DNA from: Nothopassalora personata | Lineage: Eukaryota > Ascomycota > Dothideomycetes > Mycosphaerellales > Mycosphaerellaceae | NCBI GenBank assembly: GCA_033816765.1 | Contig: CM066292.1 | Span: 4,712,001-4,776,000 of the forward strand | Reading direction: 5' to 3' | DNA: 64,000 nt | Shown: positions 10,901 through 21,789 of the stretch, one piece after another | Position numbering within the stretch: the first letter of the stretch is position 1 | How the letters are laid out: each line of letters begins with the position of its first letter | The notes under the pieces: model-generated | The model's input: the letters and a program-made list of their open reading frames with translations, nothing else | Databases searched by the model: none | Told to the model about the DNA's origin: nothing | Position numbers and translations under genes: made by a program

Positions 10901-12763
10901 CTTAAAAGGGGGTTTCTTTCCTTTAACGAGATTAATCGCATACTTAACCCCGTCGGGCATCTTACGCTTCGCCTACTTATTAGGTACGTATACATCTCGG
11001 AAGTCTATAAATTCTTTAGGCTACGAGGGGCCCTCTCCTTCGGGTACTACTATAGTAATAGCCCAAACACTTATCGCATAAACCTACTTTAAGCTCTCGA
11101 GATCCCTAAGGAACTCGCGTACGTTACGCTACTAAATCGTAGGCGTCTCTATACCGTAGTACCACTAGTCCTTATAATCGCTCTTTACGATCCGATTGCG
11201 GTACCTCTAGGGTCTACCTAAAATTACTAATAGCCTACCTATAGGTACCGCGTAGTAGATAGCGTTACTCACGCGCTCTACTCCCGCGTTATTAGCGAGT
11301 CGTAGCCGAACCGTAAAGGCGCCGTAGTAATACCCTAGGTTATATATATACGACTCTAACTTCGGTAGCCTTGCCCTATTAATAGGTTGCATTTAATGTC
11401 GGAGTATATACTTATACGGTACTAGGCTAAGATCCGTATAGTTATCTAGGAGAAACGTAGCCTCGCGAAAGCCCTTACGAGTCTCGACTACGCCTCGTAA
11501 GTAACGCGCTAGACACGTATCTACTCGCCTTAAAGGGTCGACTTTAGGAAAACTCGGACTTAGGAGCGACCCACTTATAGTCCTCTACCTTTTCCCTAGT
11601 CGCTGCCCTTCTTAGTTAGAGCCTTCGTAGCGTCTACCCTACGAACCGCTTACGCGTTACGGTCCTTCTATAGGTGCCTATTCGGGTAATCTGTCTTAAT
11701 GTAACCCTTCTTATAGCATCTATAGTACTCCGCTTTAGTCCTATCGAAGGTTATAGACGATCCGCCGGCGTCCCGCTAGTAACTTGTACCCGGGTCGCGC
11801 GACGCCTAACTATACTTCTACTACTTCGAGCTACGATCGCTTCGCCCTTAGTCGCCCTTAGTCTCTCGCCTACGGCGACTATGCTACCCGCGGTCGTGCC
11901 CTCCGCTACTACGCTCCGTGCTTTTAATACGCGAAGCTAGGATTACTAGTTCCTCTCTAGTTATTAGGATGTTATGAAACTTAACGATTGCGGACCGTAG
12001 GCTAGGCGTAAGCTTAGCGAGCATGTGTCGTACGCGTTACGCCTCCGTATAGTCCCCTAACTAATCCTCTATAACATCTAGCTTAGTCGTAAACTAACGT
12101 ACTATCTAGTTGTCCTTCTATTTCACCGCCTTATACTCTAACATTACGTTAAGTACGCGGTTTATAGGGTTACCGTATACGTCTCGATAGAACTCCTTAA
12201 AGTCCTAGTATATATACCCTTTAAGGTTAAGGACGCTATAGTTAGCGTACTATCGCTTACTTACCTCTCCGCTTAGGTACATAACCCTATATAGGACCTT
12301 TAACTCGTTCGTCGCATACGTGCCGCCTAAGAGGGTAAAGATAAGAGAGAGCTCCCTTAGGAATACCCGTACTTTCTTAATCGAGTCCCCTCTAAAAGGC
12401 GTAGGTTCTTTAAGACGTAAACGTGTCGTATACGATGCGACCGCGCCTCGAGCTACGATATTATCGTTAGTTACTATAGATGGAGGAGGGGGAGGGGGAG
12501 TAGGGGATAGTTCTCCGCCGGATTTGCCCTAAGGGTCCGCCGGTAGTACGCTTACGTCCCGTAAGATCTCTAACTGTTTAATCTCCCTCTATATCTCCTT
12601 CTCCTTAACCTCTACCCGAAGGGCATCCCTCCTTACGACTAAGGCTACACGCCTCGCTTATTACTAGGCCCTAGGGCTTAGGGGAGCCGTAGGCGTAGCG
12701 CTACTATCGTCGCGTTCGGACTCTATAGCGTGTATAGATTATAACGAAGAGAAGAATTAGAAC
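7901..12763 (-). pseudogene. Gypsy-1 gag-pol, broken by RIP
   Basis: Read on the minus strand: gag near 12700-11650, aspartic protease around 11500, reverse transcriptase 10840-10300, RNase H about 10000-9650, integrase about 9300-8500, chromodomain-like C terminus about 8150-7950. The longest surviving piece (10508-10840, 110 aa) is the fingers and palm of reverse transcriptase. The frame is otherwise cut by TAG/TAA codons every 10-30 residues. No active product is possible. Confidence 0.85.
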
Positions 12764-12958
12764 TGTTAAGGGATGTCGTAATATATAACACGCCCACGAC
12801 CTCTAGTCGTAGATGAACTAATTCTTACCTTTTGTTTAAGACGCATTACGCGTCGCAAGGTGTACGCATACGTGTCACGTGCGGCTTAGTAGCCGGTCGC
12901 GACCGTATGTTACATGTAAGGCTATATGTAAGGGTTAGCTACTAGGCTGCCCCTTATA
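12764..12958 (-). repeat. Gypsy-1 5' LTR
   Basis: It starts TGTTAAGGGATGTCG and ends GCTGCCCCTTATA on the plus strand and is 195 bases, the same length as the 3' LTR. The differences from the 3' LTR are mainly C-T and G-A. Confidence 0.85.
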
Positions 12959-13889
12959 GATTCCCTTAAGCGTTTATAACGGATAGAGATAAGCTATTTA
13001 TATTAAACTACTAGAAGACGCTTATAGGAACGATCGGAATTAAATATAAGCTATTAATAGCATATTATCCGGAAATAGACGGACAAACCGAAAGGATAAA
13101 TTAAACGCTAGAACAATACCTACGACACTACATCAATTATGCATAAGATAACTAGGTTTCATTACTGCTAATAGCGTAGATTGCACTAAACAACCATAAA
13201 TCGGAGACAACTTTAACGATACTATTCTATGCGAACTTTAGTAAAGATCCTAACCTATTTAGAACACCTAGATCCTACCTGTAAGCCGAAAGAGCGATCG
13301 TAACGACGGACACTCTTAAGGAAGTGTATAAAGAAACACGTAAGGCGATTAAAGATATATAACATAAACTGTCTTAATAACGGTAGGACATAAGAAAAAT
13401 GGCACCTCTACTAAAAGAGGGGGATAAGGTCTATCTCCTTATAAAAAACTTAAGAATAAGGAGATAGACTAAGAAACTGGATTACGTTAAGGTCGGACTA
13501 TTTCTTATCGATAAAGTTATAGGACTAGTTAACTACCGCCTACGACTACCACTAGACGTAAAAATCCACCTAGTCTTCTATATCTCTAAGTTAGAACCCG
13601 TAGATACCGAAACACCCTACTAGGAAAGCTTCCATTTCGAGCCGGAAGTAGAAAACGAATTTAAAGTCGAAAGAATCCTAGATAAGAAAGGTTAGCGATA
13701 CCTTGTTAAATGGAAAGGATACGACGAATTAGAAAATACCTAGGAACTAGAAAAGAACCTATAAAACTGTTAATAAAAGATCCGAGAATACTATAAGAAG
13801 AATAAAGACCTATAAGTTAACCCGCGGAGAGTAGTTCGGGTTCCTCCTAGAACTCGTTACCGAGACCCTTAATAGCACCCTATGTGCCT

Positions 13890-14375
13890 AGTAACAAGTT
13901 AAGAGCTAGACCCTTATAAGGGATATCCGAAGGAAGTAAAGAAGCCTCTTCTATCTCCTACTCCTCGATCTCCCTTTCCTTAACGGAAATCGCCTCCTCG
14001 GCGCGACGATCTACTAGATCCATCTACTAGCGTAAGCGCTCCTTACGCGCGCGAGCAATCTTTAGGTCCTCGAGAGCCTTCTTATAAACCCGCATCGCCT
14101 CCTCCTAAGCGGACCGAGACTCCTAGATTTTCTAACGAAGACGAGCCTTCTCCTCTACTAACCTCTTAAACTCCGACTAAGTTACTCTTACATCGCACCT
14201 TTAGCCGCGACGAAGACACTTACTATACTTCCCGGAACGAATGTGCACCTTACACACGCGACTATGCTTTTCACACGTTAAGCATTTCTTAACTATAACT
14301 TCTCTCGCGGATTTAACGAACTCGTAGAGACGGCGGCGACGGATAGTACTAGAAGGGCGTTAGTGGATAGGCATC
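13890..14375 (-). pseudogene. Antisense Zn2Cys6-like frame of the Gypsy-4 family
   Basis: On the minus strand a frame starts at the ATG at 14373-14375 (MPIH) and runs leftward for about 160 codons with stops only at TAG/TAA. It encodes an Arg-rich start, then CLTCEKHSRVC followed by KYSKCLRRG-x-RCDV, and then a long charged coiled coil (EEKARLR, EEAMRVYKKALEDLK). If the Tyr is read as a RIP-changed Cys, the spacing is C-x2-C-x6-C-x8-C-x2-C-x6-C, the fungal Zn2Cys6 binuclear pattern. A related frame is in Gypsy-4 at about 36640-37080. Confidence 0.55.
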
Positions 14376-14465
14376 GTAAAAGGAAGAAGCTATACGCGAA
14401 TACATAGAGGATACCGTTCGTTATAAGTAAGCTTAAGGGACTAAGCTAGGCTAGAAGGGGGATAG

Positions 14466-14850
14466 TGTTACGGTTCGGTCTAAACGGTAGCCCCGACTAG
14501 ACACACGTAACACTAATTACTTAGAGACACGTAATACTAATTATCTAGACACACGTGACACTAATCACTTCACGGACTAATTAGTGTAATTAGTATACTT
14601 AGTAGGACTGATTAAGGTAATTATACTAAGCTATAGGCTCTACGCCGCGAATCTCTTTTATATTTAGGAACGCTAAGAACCCTTATAGTTTCGATGCGTT
14701 TAACTTATGTTACTATCTTACTAATTGGAATACAACTCTTATTCCTATTATTTATCTTCGCTTAGCTTACTTTAGCCTCTCTAAAGAATACCGCCACGTC
14801 ACTTAACTTATCTCTCCTTTAAGACTAGCCCTAGAACGAGATAATAATAA
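14466..14850 (+). repeat. 3' LTR-like end with 24-bp tandem repeat
   Basis: It begins TGTTACGGTTCGG, comparable to TGTTACGGAATAATTCC of Gypsy-4, and shares GGAACGCTAAGAA and TTTCGATGCGTTTAACTTA with it. Three units of about 24 bases (GACACACGTAACACTAATTA type) fill 14497-14569. The end is placed by length only. Confidence 0.55.
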
Positions 14851-17800
14851 GGGGACACCCGCGTACGCTTTACCGGCGCCTCTACTACTACTGCCCCCTC
14901 CTCCGCCGCCGCTACTACGTCCGTAGTTCTATAGTAAGAGTAGAATAGGGCCCTTAATAGGCTCTTCGAGCTCGGCCGTACTATAATTAACATACGTGTC
15001 GTATACGTGTCCTATACTAACCGTAGTTATAGTTCCTATAGGCTAGAAACATCGATACTACTACGGCCGATAGGGCCTTCTTACTACTAGCCCTACGGGG
15101 CGAGTATAATAAGGAGGATAATAAGGAGGATAATAACGAGTAATCGCGCGCTCCGCGTATATTAGCCGCCTACTACGCGCCTATCTCCTATCTACGTAGC
15201 GCCGTAGCGCGCCCTATAAAAGTTTATTTTTAAAATAAATACTCTTCTCTCTACTCTTCTCTCTTCTTACCTCCCTCTCTAATGTTATTACTATCGGGGG
15301 TGTTCGCTCGACTAAGTAAGCGAGCCTTTTAGTCCGATAGAAGACACTATAGGTTAGTGTCTTCTATACTAGTTATAGCTAAGTATACTATCGGGGGTAG
15401 AGGTCCTTATATCTAGCTACCGGAGGGTTAAGGCCTAAATGCATAACCTATACCCTTATTTTAGCGCCTTATACGGCCTTCGTAGGTACCTTATATTTAA
15501 CTACTATACGCGTAGCCTTCGCGGATCCTTCCGCCGGCTTATACCGTCTTCGCTAATGCCTTATATTCGGCTACTATACGCGTAGTATTCGCGAGTCCTT
15601 ATGCTAGCTCCTAGCTATTATACTCTTCTAGCTAGCCCTTCTATCGTACTAGGTACTACACTTTACCCTTATGCCTACGCTTTCCTAGTACTGCCTCTAC
15701 TTTATATTCCCCGTCCTTATTAGCGAGGGCTATAGTACCTCTATCCTTCTCGCTACCCGCGTACGGCTCGAGGAGGGATACATAGAATATATTATAAATT
15801 CTTAAGTCGGCTAGTAGTACTAGGCGGTACGCCTACGAACCGATAGCGTCGATAATGCGGTACGGTCTAATAAACTTCGGACCTATCTTCTTCTTCGGTA
15901 ATGCTAACCTTAGGTTCTTCGTAGATAATAAGACTATATCGCCTACGCGATAGCTCTTAGCCTTATAAGTCTTACTATAGTAGCGGGTCTAATCGGCTAC
16001 TACGATTTCCTAACGCTTCGTAAGCATAGCGCGCATCTCTCGTATACGGTTAACTAAGTCTACCGCTACTAGTACCTCCCCTTCCCGGATCCCGCCTCGA
16101 GATCCTATAGGTATTAGGGCAATCTTAGGTCTCTAACTATACGCTATCTCGAATGGGCTTATACGTAGCGTAGGGTAGACGCTATTATTATATATAAATT
16201 TAGCAATAGCTAGCTACTTAGCCTACTCTATCTAGTTCTCGCTATAGTAATAACGAAGGTACTATTCTAAGATTTAGTTTACCCTCTTAGTCTAGCCGTT
16301 AGTCTAAGGGTAGAAAGCTATAGATAGCTTACGCTTTACCTACGCCTCGAAGTAGAAGTTACTCTAGGACTTGCTCGTAAATACTAACCCGCGGTTACTT
16401 ACTATACCCGCTAGTATACTATAATACCGTACGACTTCGTCTCGTAAGATCCTCGTAAGCTCCGCCGCTATATATATCTTAGTCGTAGGAATGTACAAGT
16501 TCATTTTAGAGTAGCGATTGACGATTACTAGGATTGCATTATATACGTATTCTCCTCGCTTACTTAGCGGTAGGTCCGTAATGAAATCTATAGTAATTTC
16601 CTACTATAGACCGTCTAGCCTAGGTAGTAGCTATAGCTCGCCGTAGGGTCGATAGCGCCTTGCCTTCGAGGTCTAATAAGCCCTATAGTTTCTTATATAC
16701 TCCCTTACTTCCTTACTAAGTAATTTCTACTAGTAATAACGTCGTAGTAGCTCTTTAGTCTTTACCTTACTAAAGTGCCCTACTAGTAGGTCGTTATAAT
16801 GTATGTAGAGTAGCTATGCTCTTACTATATAGTCTTCGGGTACTACAATCGCGTTCCCGCGATATACTAACCCGTCTTTTATATACTAGTCCTTAGCGTC
16901 CCCTTCGCTAGGCGCCTACGATAAGTATACGACGTACCTATCGTCTCTCCCCTATACGATTTTTATTAGTAGTGTAAGTAGATTACCTAGGCCGCCCTAC
17001 ATTATTATAGCGTATACTCTTACTAGTAGCGATCGGGTCCCCTACGGCTCGTAGGCTCCTACTACTATTATCGTCGCCTTATCCTACATCTTCTCGTAGG
17101 TAGCGGTTACGCGCCTTACTATAGGCTCGTCCTCTCTTAATAGGGATTCCTTCTAGAAAGATAGCTTACTTTATAGCGTAGGAAGTAAGTTCGACGTCTA
17201 CTACGCTACGCGTACGTAGTTACTACGTTGCGATAGCGTATCGGCTAGGTTACTCTTCCCCGACCTATGCTCTACTATAAAGTCGAAAGATTATAGAAAC
17301 GTCGCCTATCGAGCTTACCTCCCGTTTAGCTACTTTACTACTATAAAACCCTATAGGTTCGTATAGTCGACTAGTACCTAAACCGTATACGATACGCCTT
17401 TAAGGTACGGTCGCTAATACTTAAATGCCTCTACTACTACGAGTAGCTCTTAGTTATAGGTCTTATAATTGCACTCGGTAGGTATTATCTTACGAGAATA
17501 GAAGGCAATTAGATACTACTTAGTCCGAAATAGCTAAGAGATAATGCCTATAATCGTAAAGCCTAAGGTATCCGTTTTAACCCTCGTACGTAACGAAGGA
17601 TCGAAGTGCCTTAGGATAGGTGCTCCGAGGAACCTAGCTTTTAGCCGTTAGAATGCTTACTCCTCGTAAGCGGACTACATAAGAGGCCCTTGCTTCTTAC
17701 TATTCTTATATCCCTTTAGTAGGTCTATTAATAGCTTCGTAATCCTCGAGTACCCTTCGATAAAGCGCCTATAGAAGTTATAGAATCCTAGGAAGGATTA

Positions 17801-20361
17801 AACCTTATAAAAACTCGTAGGCGTAGGCTATTCCTCGATTGCGGCTACCCTACTCCTATCTATCGATACGCCTACGACACTTACGATAAACCCTAGGAAC
17901 TCGGTATTCTCCTAGAAGAAGCTACACTTCTTTAGGTTCGTAAATAGGGCGAACTTTCGTAGCCTCTCTAGTACCGCGCGTACGGCTCGTACGTACTCTT
18001 TACGCGTTACGCTATAGATAAGGATGTTATCTAGGTAGACTACGTAGATATCGTCTACTAACCTAGTAAGGGCCTTATTAATGTACCCCTAAAAGGTAGC
18101 TAGTACGTTAGTTAACCTAAAAGGTATAACTAAGTACTCGTAGTAACCGTATCGCATGCGAAACGTAGTCTTCTACTCGTCTCCTCGCTTAATAGGAATA
18201 CGGTAGTAGGCATCCTATAGGTCGATTATAGTAAAGAGCCTAGCGCCCTATAGCCTATCTAAGGTCTTACTAATTAGGGGTAGTAGGTACCGGTTCTTTA
18301 CTATAATCTTATTTAGGCCTCTATAATCTACATAGAGCCTAAGAGTACTATTCTTCTTTAGCACGAATAGGATAGGCGTACCCGCCTCGCTTATGGATCG
18401 CCTAATCCACCCCTTCTCTATTACTTACGTAAGGTACTCCTTTAAGGCCTCTAGCTTAGTTAAGGACTAGTAGTATAGCGGCTTAAAAGGGGGTTTCTTT
18501 CCTTTAACGAGATTAATCGTATACTTAACCCCGTCGGGCATCTTACGCTTCGCCTACTTATTAGGTACGTATACATCTCGGAAGTCTATAAATTCTTTAG
18601 GCTACGAGGGGCCCTCTCCTTCGGATACTACTATAGTAATAACCCGAACACTTATCGTATAAACCTACTTTAAGCTCTCGAGATCCTTAAGGAACTCGCG
18701 TACGTTACGCTACTAAATCGTAGGCGTCTCTATACCGTAGTACTACTAGTTATCCTTATCGGCCTTTACTATCCGATTACAATACCGCTAGGGTCTACCT
18801 AAAATGACTAACGGCCTACCTATAGGCGCTATATAGTAGATAGCGTCGCTTACGCGCTCTACTCCTACATCGTTAGCTAGTCGCACGCGAACCGTATAGG
18901 CGCCGTAGTAATGCCCCTAGTCCTACGCGTACGACTCTAGATTTAGAAGCCTTATACTACTAATAGGCTATATCTAGTATTAGAGTATATACTCGTACGA
19001 TACTAAGCTTAAATCTACACCGTTATCTAGAAGAAACGTAGCCTCGCGAAAGCCCTTACGCGTCTCGACGGCGCCTCGTAAGTAACGCGCTAGACTCGTA
19101 TTAACTTACCTTAAGGGGTCTATATAGAAACTCGGACTTAGGAGCGACCCTTACCTAGTCCTCTACCTTTTCCCTATTCGCCCTTCTTAGTTAAAGCCTC
19201 GATAGTTTCTAACCTACGAACCGCTTACGCGTCGCGGTCTTTCTATAGGTGTCTATTCCGGTACTCCGTCTTATAGTAACCCTTCCTACCGTAGCCGTAG
19301 TACTCTACTTTCGACTTCTAGCTAGTTAAAGACGAGCTACCGGCGTCTCGCTACTAACTCGCACCCGAGGCGCCTAGTACTTAACTCTACTTCTATTACT
19401 TTAGGCGATCGACCCGCTTATGTACGCCCTTAGCTTTACGCTTATAACGTATATACTACCCGCGGTCGTGCCCTCCGCTACTACCTCGGTACTCGGTACT
19501 TTCGATACGCGAGGCTAGGACTACTAGGTCTTCTCTAGTCGTAGGGATATTATAGTAGCTAACGATAGCGGACCGTAAGCGAGGCGTAAGCTTCGCTAGT
19601 AGGTGCCGTATACGTTACGCTTCCGAGTAGTCGCCTAACTAGTCCTCTATAACATCTAGCTTAGTCGCGAACTGTCGCGCTATCTAGTTATCCTTCTATC
19701 TCGTAACCTCGTACTTTAATATAACGTTAAGTACGCGATTTATAGGATCGCCGTATACGTCTCGATAGAACTCCTTAAAGTCCTAGTATATATACTCTAT
19801 AAGGTTAACGGCGCTATAGTTAGTATACTATCGCTCGCTTACCTCTCCGCTAAGATATATAACCCTATATAGGACCTTTAATTCGTCTATCGCGTATATA
19901 GTACCTAAGAGGGCAAAGATAAGTAAGAGCTCCCAAAGGAATACCCTTACCTTCCTTATCGAATCCCCTCTAAAAGGCGTCGGCTCTTTTAGACGCGGTC
20001 GCGTCGTATACGCTACGGCCGCGCCTCGTACTGTAATATTATTATTAGTAGTTATAGAGATAGAGGTAGGGGTTGTAGTAGGGAGGTAACATTCTCTCCT
20101 CCCTCCTATACGCTCTAGAGGCGGTACGCTTATAGCGCGTAAGATCTCTAGCCGCTCGATCTCCCGCTATATCTCTTACTCTTTAATCTTAGCCCGTAAG
20201 GCCTCTCTTCTCGTAACTAAGGCTATACGACGCGCCTACTACTATACTCTAGGGCTTAGGGGCGGCGTAGGCGACTCGCCGTCGTATACGTTACGATCGG
20301 GCTCTATAGTGTATATAGATTATAACGAAGGGAAGCTTTAGAACTATAAGGGCCGTAAGGC
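14851..20361 (-). pseudogene. Gypsy-3 gag-pol and 3' region, truncated, RIP-mutated
   Basis: The minus strand encodes gag next to the LTR at 20362, then protease, reverse transcriptase (about 18450-17950), RNase H, integrase (about 17000-16200) and a C-terminal part near 15700. The left end matches only the last part of the antisense-frame region of Gypsy-1 (compare 14870-15070 with 7561-7740), and no 181-base 3' LTR is found, so the element is cut there. From 18416 to the right it is the source or copy of 1-1946. A hairpin-rich patch lies at 15291-15400. Confidence 0.75.
15290..15400. repeat. Cluster of hairpins flanked by ACTATCGGGGGT direct repeats
   Basis: ACTATCGGGGGT occurs at 15290-15301 and 15388-15399. 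Between them lies a nested stem (CTATCGG..GCTCG..CGAGC..CCGATAG) followed at once by an 11-base stem, AGAAGACACTA/TAGTGTCTTCT. The matching area of Gypsy-1 (around 7870-7930) lacks it. It may be a small inserted element or an RNA fold in the 3' untranslated part of Gypsy-3. Confidence 0.5.
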
Positions 20362-20542
20362 TATAAGGGGATGTCGTAATATATAGCATACCTACGATCT
20401 TCTAATCGTAGATAAACTAAAGCTTACTTTCTTCTATTAACGCTATACGCGTCTCCTAGTATACGTATACGCGTTACGTGCGGTATGCTAAGCCGGGCAT
20501 AGCCGCATTACATGTAAGGGTTAGCTATAGGCTACCCTTATA
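20362..20542 (-). repeat. Gypsy-3 5' LTR (181 bp)
   Basis: It is identical to 1947-2127 and starts TATAAGGGGATGTCG. The gag of Gypsy-3 begins directly to its left on the minus strand. Confidence 0.8.
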
Positions 20543-20782
20543 GATATATACTACGTAGTTAAGCATTATAAGTGTAGTATTAAGGTAACAATTTAATTTA
20601 TACCTCTTAAGTAGAGGGTATAGGGGATTAAGTCCGCTAATCCTCTTGTTTATCTAGCTACTACGCTACTCGTTACGTAACCTAATTTTACGGTCCCGGG
20701 ACTAGTAAATACCCCTACTTACATAAGCGCCGGTCTATACTACTATAACTCGGATAGGCCTACATAGGGTAGTTAGTAGACA
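20543..20782 (-). repeat. Truncated R347 repeat, inverted
   Basis: It is the reverse complement of the first ~240 bases of 5176-5522 and is cut by the Gypsy-3 LTR. It points in the opposite direction to the R347 copy at 29605-29951, so the two face each other across the gag-like remnant and Gypsy-2. Confidence 0.7.
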
Positions 20783-21502
20783 TTAATAGGCATATCCTTA
20801 GGCAGTCCTTTACTAGTATCGTTCCCTAGTTTATTCACTTAGGCATTATTTCCCCTTCCTAGGGTTACCCCGGATTTAGCTAATAATTGAGTTTCGCTTA
20901 TTTAAGTACTAACTTTATTAATTATTTTAACCTCCTACTAGTTAATCTTAGCTTACCGGATCTTCTATTCTAATTAAAGGCGAACTTTCTTAGTAGCCTT
21001 AGCTTAGGCTCGTAGATCCTAGGCTAAGGACCGGGTCCTCGGGTGCGGATTCTTTAGAATACCTACGGGTACCTTCCCTTTTACTTTATTAGACTATATA
21101 GGGTAGGTAGATACCTCGTTAAGCTCGCCTAAGTCGATCGCCTACTCCGCTTTACTTTCTCCGAATAAGACCTAATATATCCTAGTAGCCTTCTCCGTTT
21201 AGCTAGACCGTGCGTCCTAAGGGCTATACTCTATTAAATGCCTAAAATTAGGAGGGGGCTTAGAATAATTAGGAGGCGTAACCTTTATTACCCTAGTATA
21301 GTCCCTACCTATCTATTACTTACGTAGTACGGGAATCTTATACTAGTTATTAAACTCGATCGGCCTATAATGTTCTTTAAGTAGAGGGAGTATATAGAGT
21401 AGTTTTGGTTTACTATAGTCCCTCCGAAAGTTGAACTTAGTAGGACGCGGATTGCCTTCTTTCCCTAGATACTACTAGTTATTCGGGGCGAGGTATACGT
21501 AG
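20783..21502 (-). pseudogene. Gag-like remnant, left part (interrupted by Gypsy-2)
   Basis: The minus-strand frame is broken only by TAG/TAA, with runs such as NFRHLIEYSP, VLFGESKAE and ILKNPHPRTRS. The frame ends toward 20960. The last five bases (21498-21502, CGTAG) are the target site of Gypsy-2, and the other part of the same element lies beyond it at 28094-29345. Confidence 0.5.
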
Positions 21503-21699
21503 TGTAAGGGGTAGCCTAGTAGCTAACCCCTACATGTGGCCTTATATGTAACATGCGGTCGCGACCGGCTGCTAAGCCGCACGTAACACGCATAAGTACA
21601 CCTTACGACGCGCGATGCGTCTTAAACAAAAGGCAAGAATTAGTTCATCTACGACTAGTAGGTCGTAGGCGTGCTATACATTACGACATCCCCTTAACA
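21503..21699 (+). repeat. Gypsy-2 5' LTR (197 bp)
   Basis: It starts TGTAAGGGGTAGCC, holds the near-palindromic GGTCGCGACCGG and ends CATCCCCTTAACA. It differs from the 3' LTR at a small number of C-T/G-A positions. Confidence 0.9.
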
Positions 21700-21789
21700 G
21701 TTCTAATTCTTCTCTTCGTTGCAATCTATACACGCTATAGAGTCCGAACGCGACGATAGTAGCGCTACGCCTACGGCTCCCCTAAGCCC

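Larger units (their letters stand above)
6360..12958 (-). mobile_element. Gypsy-1, complete Ty3/Gypsy LTR retrotransposon, RIP-mutated
   Basis: Two LTRs of 195 bases (6360-6554 and 12764-12958) enclose gag and pol read on the minus strand. Reverse transcriptase is clear at 10508-10840, with the [24 protein letters not shown] and MPFGLTN motifs; integrase and a C-terminal chromodomain-like part follow toward 8000. A separate antisense frame lies between pol and the 3' LTR (6861 to about 7900). Internal order and sequence match Gypsy-2 in inverted orientation. The flanking five bases differ (CGGAC at 6355-6359, GATTC at 12959-12963), so no target duplication is seen. Many TAG/TAA stops make it inactive. 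Confidence 0.9.
12959..14850 (+). mobile_element. 3' half of a chromodomain Gypsy (Gypsy-4 family)
   Basis: From 12959 the sequence matches the middle of the Gypsy-4 integrase (35564 onward) and runs on through integrase, the chromodomain (about 13660-13770), an antisense frame and the start of a 3' LTR at 14466 (TGTTACGG). The 5' half is missing: Gypsy-1 abuts it on the left. The LTR differs from that of Gypsy-4 and has a 24-base tandem repeat at 14497-14569. The right end of the LTR, near 14850, is not clear. Confidence 0.75.
18416..21748. repeat. Long direct repeat, copy B (matches 1-3333)
   Basis: It reads identically to 1-3333 at every line compared. It spans the right part of Gypsy-3 with its LTR, a truncated R347 repeat, the gag-like remnant, the CGTAG target site, and the 5' LTR plus 49 bases of Gypsy-2. 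Confidence 0.9.

Noticed and set aside
12320..12532. Plus-strand open frame with Gly run (twin at 21931-22143 minus)
   Set aside because: It is the antisense shadow of gag in Gypsy-1 and Gypsy-2; gag in the other strand carries the protein signal.
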